A DNA stretch of 64,000 bases from Calditrichota bacterium (GCA_024278755.1 JAJRSO010000012.1:62001-126000); one strand, 5' to 3'; positions 16,909 through 26,085 are shown, numbered from the stretch's first letter. Numbers and translations are program-made. Notes: generated by a model not told the origin, from the letters alone.

Positions 16909-17490
16909 CTAAGAAGCGGTACCCTTTTGCCGGGCATATGAATTAAGCGCATCGGCATTTTTAATTTGCTTGGATCGGTTTTTTTCTTTGGAACCGAGTA
17001 CGATTCCGGCTTCTTCGGGACGAATCTGGTTTAAAAGATTTGTAAGACGCTCAACCTCTCCCTCCAGTTCGGTAATACGTTCGCGATACTGCAGGTTTTC
17101 CGCTTTAAGCTGAATTTCTTTTTGGGCGCGCTCCGTTAAAGAAACAACCTGATCGATGCGAAACGGCTTAATCATATAATGAAACGAATAGGCGCGCATC
17201 GCTTCTACGGCAAATTTAATATTATGATAGCCGGTCATTATCACAACAACAAGCGCATCGTCTTTTTTTCGTAATTCCTGACCCAGTTCGATTCCGGTCA
17301 TATAATTCCATCCTAAGTCCAAATCCAACAGGGCAAAATCCAGATAGCGGTGTTCCACCATTTTGAGTGCATCATCGGGATTGGAGGCGGCGATTACTTC
17401 GAACTTTTCCGCAGTGAGACCATCGTAGATCATTTCCAAAACATTGGGATCGTCATCCACTAATAGAATTGTCTTTTTCTGGTCGCTCAC
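16909..17490 (-). CDS. response regulator with receiver domain and C-terminal coiled coil
   Basis: A 193-aa protein. Residues 5-125 are a receiver (ILLVDDDPNVLEM, phosphoacceptor in LLDLDLG, Lys in MIKPFR). A predicted coiled coil (ITELEGEVERLTNLLNQI) and a basic, low-complexity tail follow. There is no DNA-binding domain. It starts with GTG at 17490 behind GGAAGAATAAC and overlaps or abuts the GAF gene stop. Probably a signalling adaptor in the chemotaxis/motility operon. Confidence 0.88.
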   Translation of the reverse strand: MSDQKKTILLVDDDPNVLEMIYDGLTAEKFEVIAASNPDDALKMVEHRYLDFALLDLDLGWNYMTGIELGQELRKKDDALVVVIMTGYHNIKFAVEAMRAYSFHYMIKPFRIDQVVSLTERAQKEIQLKAENLQYRERITELEGEVERLTNLLNQIRPEEAGIVLGSKEKNRSKQIKNADALNSYARQKGTAS

Positions 17491-17491
17491 G

Positions 17492-18460
17492 TTATTCTTC
17501 CATTAAATATATTTCTTCAAATAGTTTCATCCATAAACTACGGATGATATCGATAGCATTATCTCCAGATTGCGGATAACTGATACAGGTATATTTTAGT
17601 GTTAGCAGCGGAAGTGTTTCATCCAGTTTACAAATAGCATTCAGGCGGTTCTTCAATTCGCCTGCGAGGGTTTCCGCTTCAAATAGTCCGGCGCCGCTGT
17701 AAATAAAAAAAGCCGTATCGGCTGTTAACCAGATAAGATCGCCCTTGTCTGCAAGAACCTTATGGAATTCATGTTGGTAGTTTTTAACCGCATCTTCGAA
17801 GAGTAACGAATCGGTTAAGCTTTCACGGAAGACCAGTCGAAAAACGGAAAACGAGATGGGATTAAGCACCAGGCGGGCTTCATACACCCGGTCTTTAATT
17901 ATTTTACTGATAATATTTTCGAACGTATTAGAGGCCTTTTTAACCGGATCGAAGGTAAATAAAACGGGGCCTATTAATGTGCTAAACATGCTCAGGATTT
18001 GTTCGTCTTCCGGGGACAAAAAAGAGTGCGGCGAATCGCTCCCCAAAATAACAAACCCGATTAGTTTTTCGTGATAGCGCACCGGAAAGAAAAGTAGTTG
18101 TTGCAGTTGCGGGTCTGTGGCAATATTTTTTTCACCGATCTTTATATTCTGATTCAGAATTCGTACCAGAGTTTTTCCATCGCTGCTAAGTGTTTTTCCA
18201 TTTATCTGCTCAGTGGGAACAATTCTAAATGTATCACATAACGCATCGCTAAAACCACGTTTTCCGATAATACGATACTGCTCAAAAATATCATCCAATA
18301 CGGCAACACCGATATTTTTTAGTTTAAAGTATTCTGCGATTGTATCTAAAATCATATCCATTGCCAGTGATAAATCGTTTACCTGGTATAAAATGGATAC
18401 GATTTCGTAAAGCATTACACTGCGCTCGTTAACTTGTTTATTTAATTGTTTTAAACTCAT
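17492..18460 (-). CDS. GAF-domain protein with degenerate cyclase-like C-terminus
   Basis: A 322-aa cytoplasmic protein. The N-terminal 20-170 region has GAF character (AMDMILDTIAEYFKLKNIGVAVLDD, then QQLLFFPVRYHEKLIGFVILG). The C-terminal half (SFSVFRLVFRE...LIWLTADTAFFIY...AETLAGELKNRLNAI) has the secondary-structure rhythm of a GGDEF-like domain. The GG(D/E)EF signature is absent, so it should not make c-di-GMP. It lies between the FapA-like gene and a receiver gene. It may sense a small ligand, but none is indicated. Confidence 0.75.
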   Translation of the reverse strand: MSLKQLNKQVNERSVMLYEIVSILYQVNDLSLAMDMILDTIAEYFKLKNIGVAVLDDIFEQYRIIGKRGFSDALCDTFRIVPTEQINGKTLSSDGKTLVRILNQNIKIGEKNIATDPQLQQLLFFPVRYHEKLIGFVILGSDSPHSFLSPEDEQILSMFSTLIGPVLFTFDPVKKASNTFENIISKIIKDRVYEARLVLNPISFSVFRLVFRESLTDSLLFEDAVKNYQHEFHKVLADKGDLIWLTADTAFFIYSGAGLFEAETLAGELKNRLNAICKLDETLPLLTLKYTCISYPQSGDNAIDIIRSLWMKLFEEIYLMEE

Positions 18461-18493
18461 GGTGTTTATTTCTTTTTTAGATAACCCGTTATT

Positions 18494-19912
18494 TTAATGA
18501 GAGGGAATGTAAATATCGTATTCACGATTTTCCATATCCAGTAAAGATTCGATAATAATCTCCCGCTTAAACCGGAATAGTTTTACTCCGTTTAAGGGCG
18601 CATCACATTGGTAGCCTACTCCGCTGATATCGATACTTACATTTTTATGTAGGGTTTTATGTACAACGATTTCCCTGGTAATTCTGGCCTGAGACGCGTT
18701 TTTCTGCAGGATTAATTCTTCACTGTTCAGAACCTCTATCTTTTTACGGACACGAGGTATCTCTTTTTTAATAAAATTTAGTTCCACAATCTTATCTGCC
18801 GATAAACCGTTCAGCCTTTCTTCGAGTACTTTTAAGAAGGATTTTCGTTTACTTAAACTGGATAAACGAATGGTGAGCTCCGAACGTTTACGACTGAGTT
18901 CCCACAAAGCATTTTGCGATTCATTTTCACCTTGTGTACGAATATGCAGTTCTGTGGGAGTCCCCCGGTCCGAACCGGCTTCGTTGATAATAATTCCTTT
19001 TTCGGCAGTAATGTTGCCGCCCCGGATCATACCTTCATTTTGTGAAACATTCACAACACCGCCGGCCGTCACACTGCTGTTTATAACATACCGCTGTACA
19101 ATAACATCTTTCCGAACGCCAATTACCGCATCCTGGATAAACCCGCACTTTAAATTTCCGCCGGCTAAAATTTTAGCTCTCCCCTTTCCAAGAACGCCAA
19201 AGTTAACGGTAACATCACCCTGGTGAGAGTACACTTTAGCCGCTTCCACATTACCGCCGATATAAATAGAGTCGCGTGCTTCCACCCAAAATCCGGAGAG
19301 AACATCGCCTTCGATTACAACCGGCCCGTCAAATTTAATATTGCCGGTCGCATAGCTGACATTTCCTTTAACATGATAAATTTTATCGACCTGAATCAGA
19401 TCGTTTTCAATAAATGCGCTGCCGCTTATATCGGCATACAGTGTGGAAGCGTCTTCAGAGAGACTCGTATTCCGGCCACTGGGCAAATCAATATCTTTTC
19501 CAAAAGAGGAAACCGGTTCTCCAAAAACCGATTTTCCGTCGGTGCCCGCCTGGGCAAAGGTTTTAACCGCCAATACCTGCCGGGCCTGTACGCTTTCCGA
19601 AAGATTCGTACGTTTAAAATCGACCCTGTCGGTACCGGGAATTTTAAAGGCTTCGTTTTCATTCAGTTTAATTTTCCATTCGATGGACGCATCTTTTCCG
19701 TATACAGGAGTAATCCCCCTGGCAATAAGGATTTTACGAACAGGTTCTTTTTTGTCGGTAATTTCTTTCAGCAGGGATGTATTTAATCCGAAAGAGATTT
19801 TTTTTTGGGCCATTAAATCCAACACTTCCTGATAGGAAGGGAAATCGGATTTATCGGCCTGAATGGTTAGATATGCTTCAACTTTATCATCGGAAAAATC
19901 AATTCGTATCAC
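18494..19912 (-). CDS. FapA (DUF342) family polymer-forming protein
   Basis: A 472-aa protein. An N-terminal FapA-type domain comes first, then a right-handed beta-helix region with repeated short strands (VKGNVSYATGNIKFDGPVVIEGDVLSG, then VEARDSIYIGGNVEAAKV), then a long coiled coil (SELTIRLSSLSKRKSFLKVLEERL) and a small C-terminal beta domain. FapA-like proteins are found in flagellar and chemotaxis loci of many phyla; their function is poorly known. It starts with GTG at 19912. A second paralogue lies at 21632-23095, on the other side of cheY. Confidence 0.85.
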   Translation of the reverse strand: MIRIDFSDDKVEAYLTIQADKSDFPSYQEVLDLMAQKKISFGLNTSLLKEITDKKEPVRKILIARGITPVYGKDASIEWKIKLNENEAFKIPGTDRVDFKRTNLSESVQARQVLAVKTFAQAGTDGKSVFGEPVSSFGKDIDLPSGRNTSLSEDASTLYADISGSAFIENDLIQVDKIYHVKGNVSYATGNIKFDGPVVIEGDVLSGFWVEARDSIYIGGNVEAAKVYSHQGDVTVNFGVLGKGRAKILAGGNLKCGFIQDAVIGVRKDVIVQRYVINSSVTAGGVVNVSQNEGMIRGGNITAEKGIIINEAGSDRGTPTELHIRTQGENESQNALWELSRKRSELTIRLSSLSKRKSFLKVLEERLNGLSADKIVELNFIKKEIPRVRKKIEVLNSEELILQKNASQARITREIVVHKTLHKNVSIDISGVGYQCDAPLNGVKLFRFKREIIIESLLDMENREYDIYIPSH

Positions 19913-19932
19913 GGTTATTTATCTCGATTAAA

Positions 19933-20220
19933 TCAACTGGCAACGCGGGCAGCATTCGGCTCATATTCAAATAGAATTTTGGCAACTTCACCGCAGGAAC
20001 ATTCGTATACAAAACCGATAATTTCGTCTCCTTCGATAAGGGGGAAAATATTGCCATCGTGTTTATGCATACTTTGGGAAACATTGGTATTAATTTTACA
20101 GGGTTGTCCGTATTCAATTCGATCGTTTTTTATTACCGAAGGAAGAGGCGTCTTTTTAGGAATCTGTTTGAAGATACTTCCGCCTGCATCGCTTACAAAA
20201 TCATTTGTCTGTTCTGCCAT
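19933..20220 (-). CDS. uncharacterised 95-aa protein with a CxC motif
   Basis: No family recognised. It is small and soluble. Its C-terminal half (IIGFVYECSCGEVAKILFEYEP) carries CSCG, and the middle holds a PCKINTNVSQSMHKHDGNIFP stretch with Cys and two His. This gives several possible metal ligands. GAGG precedes the ATG. It lies between cheZ and the FapA-like gene in one operon, so a chemotaxis/motility link is inferred from position only. Confidence 0.7.
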   Translation of the reverse strand: MAEQTNDFVSDAGGSIFKQIPKKTPLPSVIKNDRIEYGQPCKINTNVSQSMHKHDGNIFPLIEGDEIIGFVYECSCGEVAKILFEYEPNAARVAS

Positions 20221-20234
20221 TGTTCCATACCTCT

Positions 20235-20870
20235 TTATTTAAAAAATTTATCGATGGCATCCTGCGAAATTCCGCCATGATGCATTTTATCTTCTGTCTT
20301 TTCATTGAACTCTTGTCTCTTTGACGCATTCTTTTCTTCCACTTCATTTTCCAGGGCTTCCACTACATCTTTTCCCAGAACACTCTTTTCTTTAAGTTTT
20401 AACGAAGATTGAAAGAAAGAGATAAATTTTTCATAGATGGCTTCGAGAATACGGTTTACATGCTCAAGTTGTTGAGTCGTAATATCCTGGAACTGAAAAG
20501 CAAAAATTATCTCGCCCGCCTCCGAAGAGATTTCATCCACCTTGGCTAAACTCTCTTCACTTGCGCCTTCATCCTTTAAGCGTCCGCTCAAAGAATCTAA
20601 CTGTTCGCTTATGGTATCCAGTCTGTCCATTACATCATGAGCGGCCATTTCGGTGGCTTTGGAAACGCTGTTGATGTTCTGGGACGCCGTAGGTATTTTT
20701 GAACTGCTGTCTTTCATAAAAGAATTCACTTCGAGCATAAGAGGAATAATTTCTTTTACAAACAAAAACAAATCGCTAATTAATGGAAAAATTTCATCAC
20801 TCAAACGCAACGACTGATGCATTTCTTCAATTTTATTCAGCACATCATCAATATTTTTAATCTCAACCAT
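20235..20870 (-). CDS. cheZ: CheZ-type CheY-P phosphatase
   Basis: A 211-aa, almost fully helical protein. It carries the CheZ catalytic signature FQFQDITTQQLEHV (Asp and Gln spaced as D143/Q147 of the enterobacterial protein). After a charged linker it ends in a short CheY-binding helix (ISQDAIDKFF). CheZ hydrolyses phospho-CheY at or near the motor. It sits 15 nt downstream of cheY. CheZ was first known from proteobacteria, and remote members occur elsewhere; the active-site match makes this assignment firm. Confidence 0.88.
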   Translation of the reverse strand: MVEIKNIDDVLNKIEEMHQSLRLSDEIFPLISDLFLFVKEIIPLMLEVNSFMKDSSSKIPTASQNINSVSKATEMAAHDVMDRLDTISEQLDSLSGRLKDEGASEESLAKVDEISSEAGEIIFAFQFQDITTQQLEHVNRILEAIYEKFISFFQSSLKLKEKSVLGKDVVEALENEVEEKNASKRQEFNEKTEDKMHHGGISQDAIDKFFK

Positions 20871-20885
20871 GATTGTTCCCTTTAA

Positions 20886-21260
20886 TCAAACAGCAAAAAT
20901 TTCTATCATTTTTTTCTTTAATAATTCGGGCGTGAAGGGTTTTACCATATACCCGTTTACGCCGCTTTTAATCGCCGTCATAACATCATCTTCCATGCCT
21001 CGGGTGGTAATCATCAAAATGGGAACCGTTTTATATTTTTCCATTTTACGGATATGTTCCACCAGTTCCTGGCCATTCATTTCCGGCATATTCCAGTCGG
21101 TAAGAATCAAGTCAAACTCTTCCTTCTGAATTTTTTCCAAAGCATCCACACCGTTTTCCGCTTCGGTTGCATCTTTAATACCCAGTTTTTTTAAAGAATT
21201 GGCAATAATCCTGCGCATTGTTGGGGAATCTTCAACAAAAAGTATTTTTTTATCTTCCAT
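20886..21260 (-). CDS. cheY: chemotaxis response regulator CheY
   Basis: A single receiver domain (124 aa from the chosen start) with acidic pocket FVEDS, phosphoacceptor in LTDWNMPEMNG, Thr in MITTRG and Lys in MVKPF. It binds the flagellar switch when phosphorylated. The start at 21260 has AGGAG at good spacing; an ATG ten codons upstream lacks one. First gene of the cheY-cheZ-95 aa-FapA-GAF-receiver-NtrC operon, preceded by a sigma-54 promoter. Confidence 0.94.
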   Translation of the reverse strand: MEDKKILFVEDSPTMRRIIANSLKKLGIKDATEAENGVDALEKIQKEEFDLILTDWNMPEMNGQELVEHIRKMEKYKTVPILMITTRGMEDDVMTAIKSGVNGYMVKPFTPELLKKKMIEIFAV

Positions 21261-21631
21261 AAACCTGCTCCTGACAGACTTTTCGAACATTAAAAGTTTA
21301 TTTGTATTCCACTATACATATCGGTTGTTTTTCGTAATACTTCAGGACTTTTTGCAAGAAATATGCCATTTAAAAGTAACCGACGAAAGGTGTTTCATAC
21401 GGATTCTGACAGGACAGAACAAAAACAGCCTGTTTAAATAAATGTATAATATGAAACATTTTTTCGGATACAAGGAAAATTTTTCCGCTTGGCTCAAATA
21501 AACAACTCCACCGTAGGTTAAAGACACCGATTGAACGGTGCAATGGAATATCCGGAATGGTTAGAATCTTTAGCACAATCCAAGAAAACAGATCGGGATG
21601 GCTTACAAACGGGTACCGTATTTACCATCTA
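21261..21631. other. 370-bp leader and promoter region of the cheY operon
   Basis: No gene. It contains the sigma-54 promoter at 21353-21369. Further upstream are TGTTTC near 21389 and GAAACA near 21453, half-site forms of the palindrome seen at 13717. The gap separates cheY from the end of the second FapA-like gene. Confidence 0.45.
21353..21369 (-). promoter_or_regulatory. sigma-54 promoter of the cheY operon
   Basis: Minus strand ATGGCATATTTCTTGCA, with GG and GC 10 nt apart. It fits the sigma-54 consensus with the same TGGCATA core as the promoter at 13650. The start would be near 21342, about 80 nt before cheY. Confidence 0.75.
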
Positions 21632-23095
21632 TCAATAGCTTTTCAGTTTTTCAATGCGCAACTTTCCACTGTTTTCTTCTACCCAAATTCGAACGCGGTT
21701 TAGATCTTCCTTTATTTGCCGCGTCTCATTTGCCGCAAAAATAACAGTTCCGGCAGACAACGTACCGGTTACGATGAGTTCTACAGGCATCCGCTCTCTG
21801 GATTGTTTTTCAAAAAAAGAGATACGCATTCTGTCCTGAGCAACAAGGTCCGCTTGTTTTTCGTACTTTTCGATACGTTCTTTTAAAAGCGTAACTCCGT
21901 TTACCATACTGGTAAAATAACGGTTTAATATCACATCGCCGGGAATCATTCGGGGTGAAATCCGTTTGAGTTTTGTCAATTGAATAAGGGAGGCGGATTT
22001 GTCACTAAGCAGTTTTTCTTTTAGAAAGGTAATGTCCGCTTCCATATCCTGAATCCGTTTTACATGTTGCGTGTATTTACTGTACAGGTCTTTGCTTATC
22101 GCATCATCGATAAAATATGAACCGAGATAGATACGGCTGGAATCGCTTATATCGTGCGCATATATTTTATTTCCCGCCCTTACTTCCGACGCTCTTATCT
22201 GTGGCGCCGCTGCCGAGTGCAGGCACTGAACATTACTGTTCTCAATCACCGTTTCCGAAATGACGTATTTTCCCGCCCGGATGGTATAATTTCGAACCGC
22301 CCGTGTAAACACCGATTGTCCGGCCTGAGCTACAGAGATATCCATTTTTCGCGGATTATCGAATCCCAGCCGGCATTGAATATTACCGCTGGCCTCTATT
22401 TTAGAAGAACGAATCATTCCCTGTACAAGTATATTTGAAACGGTTTCCACATCCGATTCACTACGGATATCGGCTTCGACTTTCAGCGCTGATTCGTAAA
22501 ATATCCGGCCATGGGCTTTACCGGTGCTTTTAACCGAAGAAAGCGGATATACCGTCACCTCACCCATTGCGCTACGGCATGCGCATCCGTCAATCTCCGA
22601 GATAAGAGATGTTCCGTCTCTGTGCAGTTTTGTATTCTCAGCAGAAAGAAACGGAGAAGGATGGGTTTTTAATGCTTTGAGAATCTTTGACTTCCCGTCC
22701 GGATATTTCATTACCGTCTGCGGCGGTATGACCGTTTTAACAATGGTTTGCCCTTTTGATACAGGCTGAAGAAGATCCATCGGTTCGAAGACGCCGCTTT
22801 GCACCGCTTTAATTAAGGTTTCCGGAAGAATTTTCTTTTCAAATAAAAAGGCGACTTCTCCGGGGTCCTGTTCCGTATATCCTTCGGCCAGCGGTAGTTC
22901 GCCTGTTTCTCCGCTTTGCAACATGGAAATACAATGGTCTATGTATCCGCCTGTTATTCCGGCCCGCCTGAGTCCTTTTAACAATTCCGGTTTATATGTT
23001 TTTTCACCCCTGTATTCACCGCAAACCAATTTTCCGCCCATTAAAAAATGTAACTTAAGGGTTCCATTTTTTAACTCCACTGTATTAGTGCGCAT
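21632..23095 (-). CDS. second FapA (DUF342) family protein
   Basis: A 487-aa paralogue of the 18494-19912 product. It has an N-terminal region with a KGQTIVKTVIPPQ segment, a beta-helix core (MIRSSKIEASGNIQCRL), a coiled coil (KRIQDMEADITFLKEKLL) and a beta-rich tail. The beta-helix carries several cysteines (CACRS, NVQCLHS). Its ATG at 23095 overlaps the end of the pseudo-receiver gene by 11 nt, so they are coupled. Function is unknown; placement suggests a motility or polarity role. Confidence 0.8.
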   Translation of the reverse strand: MRTNTVELKNGTLKLHFLMGGKLVCGEYRGEKTYKPELLKGLRRAGITGGYIDHCISMLQSGETGELPLAEGYTEQDPGEVAFLFEKKILPETLIKAVQSGVFEPMDLLQPVSKGQTIVKTVIPPQTVMKYPDGKSKILKALKTHPSPFLSAENTKLHRDGTSLISEIDGCACRSAMGEVTVYPLSSVKSTGKAHGRIFYESALKVEADIRSESDVETVSNILVQGMIRSSKIEASGNIQCRLGFDNPRKMDISVAQAGQSVFTRAVRNYTIRAGKYVISETVIENSNVQCLHSAAAPQIRASEVRAGNKIYAHDISDSSRIYLGSYFIDDAISKDLYSKYTQHVKRIQDMEADITFLKEKLLSDKSASLIQLTKLKRISPRMIPGDVILNRYFTSMVNGVTLLKERIEKYEKQADLVAQDRMRISFFEKQSRERMPVELIVTGTLSAGTVIFAANETRQIKEDLNRVRIWVEENSGKLRIEKLKSY

Positions 23096-23576
23096 CGGGG
23101 GCCTGCTTATTTAGTATAATCTTTAATGTTCTCAACCATTCGGTTATCTCTTTATCCATCTTCTTAAATTCCTGTAACCGGGCATAGTAATCGGTATTTT
23201 TATCGGCTATTTCTGTAATATTTATAACTTTGCTCAGATAAGTAAAAACTTCATTTAGCGGCAGCGGTTTTTTTATATGACCAAAATATGGAAATGCTTT
23301 AGCTTCTACAAAACGGGGATCGTATGTGCGGGAATATAAAAATACGATGGGAACGGATTCCTTTTCTCCCTGTTGAAAGGATTCGAATAATTTATCAATA
23401 TGAACACTCCGCATTTCCACATTCGCAAAAACCATTAGTAGCTCTTTCGGATTAAGCGATTTAGCTCGAGATGGCCAGTTATGTACGACAACGGTTTCAA
23501 TCCCCAAAGCCGCACAAAACATGGTTAAAGCGTTAACCGTATTAAACTCTCTGTCAATAACCAATATCTTTTTCAT
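23085..23576 (-). CDS. degenerate receiver-domain protein
   Basis: About 163 aa from the chosen start. It has receiver-like secondary structure (KKILVIDREFNTVNAL at the start, HIKKPLPLNEVF with the conserved Lys-Pro). The phosphoacceptor strand reads LLMVFANVEM, with Asn where Asp is expected, so it is probably not phosphorylated. A C-terminal helix follows. An ATG 16 codons upstream (23624) is possible, but the domain starts at 23576. It is coupled to the second FapA gene by an 11-nt overlap. Confidence 0.75.
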   Translation of the reverse strand: MKKILVIDREFNTVNALTMFCAALGIETVVVHNWPSRAKSLNPKELLMVFANVEMRSVHIDKLFESFQQGEKESVPIVFLYSRTYDPRFVEAKAFPYFGHIKKPLPLNEVFTYLSKVINITEIADKNTDYYARLQEFKKMDKEITEWLRTLKIILNKQAPDAH

Positions 23577-23762
23577 ACTTTCTTTCTGCTTCGGTATATT
23601 GCAGTCGTCGGCAGAGATTGCCAATTATTAAGCAAAATTAATGGAACAGGCTGCCTTTCTTTGCAATTTCCGATAGATTAGCGTAAACTTCACGGGAGAA
23701 TAATCGAATAAATTCTGCAAAAAAAGTGGTACGAAATATATAAACGGAGTTGTCGGCCAAAC

Positions 23763-25601
23763 ATGCAAAATGCACTTTTAACGATTTTGGAGCTCAGCGG
23801 CGATTGTATCATTCGGATTGATACTAAGAACAAGGTAAAACAGATTTCCGGGAATAACCGTTTTTCTAAAAACATCTCCATTGTTTCCGACGTTGTTTTT
23901 TATGATCAACTCCCCCCTGCGCTATCGGATCTGTTTAAAGAAAAAAACACTTCCAAAGGCAAACTTACCTTTTCCCTGCAAATAAAAGAATCGGCCTCGC
24001 CGGTTTTTTTTGACGCATATTTTGTTCCCGGCCGCGCCGAAAGCCTGATACTAATCCGCGAATCTGCCGACAAATCCAATCTGGAAATGGCCTTTCAACG
24101 TAGTGAAGCCAAATTTCGAATGGTGCTGGAAACAGCTGCTCAGGGAATCTTACTAATAAATATTCATGGACAGATTACCCTGGTTAATACAAAAGTCGGG
24201 CAACTTTTCGGATACAGCCGAGAGGAATTACTGGAAAGTCCCGTCGATATGCTGCTTCCGCTTATTTATCGGGACATGCATTCGCGCTACCGAAGTAATT
24301 ACCTTACAAATCCCGGCATACGGAAAATGGCCGAGGGAAAAGACATTTTGGGAAGAAAAAAAGACGGCACTGAGTTTCCCGTTGAAGTGCACCTGACATC
24401 CATAGAGATGTTCGACGGACTCAATGTAATTGCTTTTATAACCGATATTTCCGAACAGAAGAAACTTCAGAATAAGATCAGACGAATGGAAAAACTGGAA
24501 GCTGTCGGGCAACTTGCCGGCGGAATTGCGCATGATTTTAACAATGTATTAGCCGGTGTTATCGGTTTAACGGAATTAGCTCTACGAAAACTGCCGGAAG
24601 ACTCCGAAGCCCGGAAAAACCTGAATATGGTAATAGAAAAATCGCAGGGGGCCGCTCAGTTAGTAAAACAACTGCTTGCTTTTAGCCGGCAGCAGGTACT
24701 TAGTCCCAAACCGTTAAATTTAAACCTGATTATTAAAAACAGCCAAAAGCTCCTGCAGCGTTATCTCGGGGAAGATATTCATATAACCTTAAAACTAAGT
24801 GCCTGCTTAAAACGAATCAATGCCGATCCTTCCGCCTTGGATCAGATTATCACTAATTTATGTATCAATGCCCGCGATGCCATGCCGGACGGCGGAGACC
24901 TAACCATCTCCACTGAGAATGTAGATATTACTAACGAAAACGTTTCTCTCGAAAAGATTCCTCCGCAAATCGATTTTGTTAAACTTACCGTTTCCGATAG
25001 TGGAATTGGGATGCGCCGAGAAGTGCAAAAGCATATTTTTGAACCTTTTTTCAGCACAAAAGAATTTGGGCAGGGTACGGGTTTGGGATTGGCTACGGTT
25101 TACGGACTCGTTGAACAACACGATGGCGTAACGCAGTTTTTCAGCAATCCCGGCGAAGGCACATCCTTCTCTTTATATTTTCCGGCCATCCAAAAAGAGA
25201 CCATGGCCAAACGCTCTGTTTCCGACTCCTCTCCTGTCCGGGGCGGCAGCGAGTCCGTTTTGATTATTGATGACGAAAAGGATATCATTCATACCGCGGC
25301 CGAAACACTGCGGCATCACGGGTATACAGTTTTTACGGCGGAAAACGGCGTAGAAGGCCTGACCGTATTTGAGAAAAATAAGGATACGATTGATCTGGTT
25401 ATTTCGGATGTTATAATGCCAAAAATGGGCGGCGTCGAATTAAAAATGTTGATCCAAAATATAAATCCCGATATCCGGTTTATCCATATTAGCGCCTTTT
25501 CCAATAAAGCCGATCCTGATTTTTCCTATTTACAAAAACCTTTTCTGGCAAAACAACTGCTCAGAACTGTACGCGAGGTTTTAGACGCCGGGCCGGAATA
25601 A
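23763..25601 (+). CDS. hybrid histidine kinase PAS-HisKA-HATPase-REC
   Basis: A 612-aa soluble kinase. It has an N-terminal PAS-like segment, a canonical PAS at about 120-235 (ILLINIHGQITLVNTKVGQLFGYSREEL), the H-box LAGGIAHDFNNVLAGVIG, N-box and G-boxes (NLCINARDAMPDGG, GTGLGLATVYGL) and a C-terminal receiver (VISDVIMPKMGG). One of only two plus-strand genes. It is divergent from the pseudo-receiver/FapA pair and convergent with the HDOD gene. There is no transmembrane segment. GGAG lies 13 nt before the ATG. Likely input to the motility regulators, but the partner is not shown. Confidence 0.93.
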   Translation: MQNALLTILELSGDCIIRIDTKNKVKQISGNNRFSKNISIVSDVVFYDQLPPALSDLFKEKNTSKGKLTFSLQIKESASPVFFDAYFVPGRAESLILIRESADKSNLEMAFQRSEAKFRMVLETAAQGILLINIHGQITLVNTKVGQLFGYSREELLESPVDMLLPLIYRDMHSRYRSNYLTNPGIRKMAEGKDILGRKKDGTEFPVEVHLTSIEMFDGLNVIAFITDISEQKKLQNKIRRMEKLEAVGQLAGGIAHDFNNVLAGVIGLTELALRKLPEDSEARKNLNMVIEKSQGAAQLVKQLLAFSRQQVLSPKPLNLNLIIKNSQKLLQRYLGEDIHITLKLSACLKRINADPSALDQIITNLCINARDAMPDGGDLTISTENVDITNENVSLEKIPPQIDFVKLTVSDSGIGMRREVQKHIFEPFFSTKEFGQGTGLGLATVYGLVEQHDGVTQFFSNPGEGTSFSLYFPAIQKETMAKRSVSDSSPVRGGSESVLIIDDEKDIIHTAAETLRHHGYTVFTAENGVEGLTVFEKNKDTIDLVISDVIMPKMGGVELKMLIQNINPDIRFIHISAFSNKADPDFSYLQKPFLAKQLLRTVREVLDAGPE

Positions 25602-26049
25602 CGATCATCGGTTTAAAGCAGACGTTTATTGATTAAAACGGCTCTATGCGAATCGTCTTTGTAAGCTCGAGTGGAGCGTGAAAAACCACAACCGTTTACC
25701 ACCATGCCAGAAGCAGACAGTCCGAACCAATACCCATTTAAAATGCCCACCGATTTTTTTGTATTCTTTTAATATTTTTTGCCGACTTTAATTTTTGAGT
25801 CCAGTCTAAAAAGGCATAGCCACTGATTTCCACAGGAAGACACGGATTGTTTTTATTAAAATTACATTGAATAGATTCGTGGAATTCGTGGTTTTTATAG
25901 TGAACTCATTTTTTTAAAAGTACGACATAGTTGTTTCAAATCTGTTTTTAATCAGGCCTTGAAAGATTTTGGTCATTACATTTTTGCACTATAAAAGCCG
26001 CTGGCTTTACGAATGAAGGTGAATCTTTCTAATCTTGTATTAAAAGAAT

Positions 26050-26085
26050 AATCGTCCTATCCGTAAGTCCGTGTAAATCCGCGGC
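26050..26085. repeat. 36-bp dispersed hairpin element, copy 2
   Basis: Counterpart of 11595-11630. Its core stem is CCGTG, 6 nt, CGCGG, so it keeps pairing with one compensatory A-T to G-C change and one G-T wobble relative to copy 1. Confidence 0.6.

Noticed and set aside
23641-23664. Sigma-54-like promoter before the plus-strand hybrid kinase
   Set aside because: GG and GC are two bases too far apart, and sigma-54 spacing is strict.
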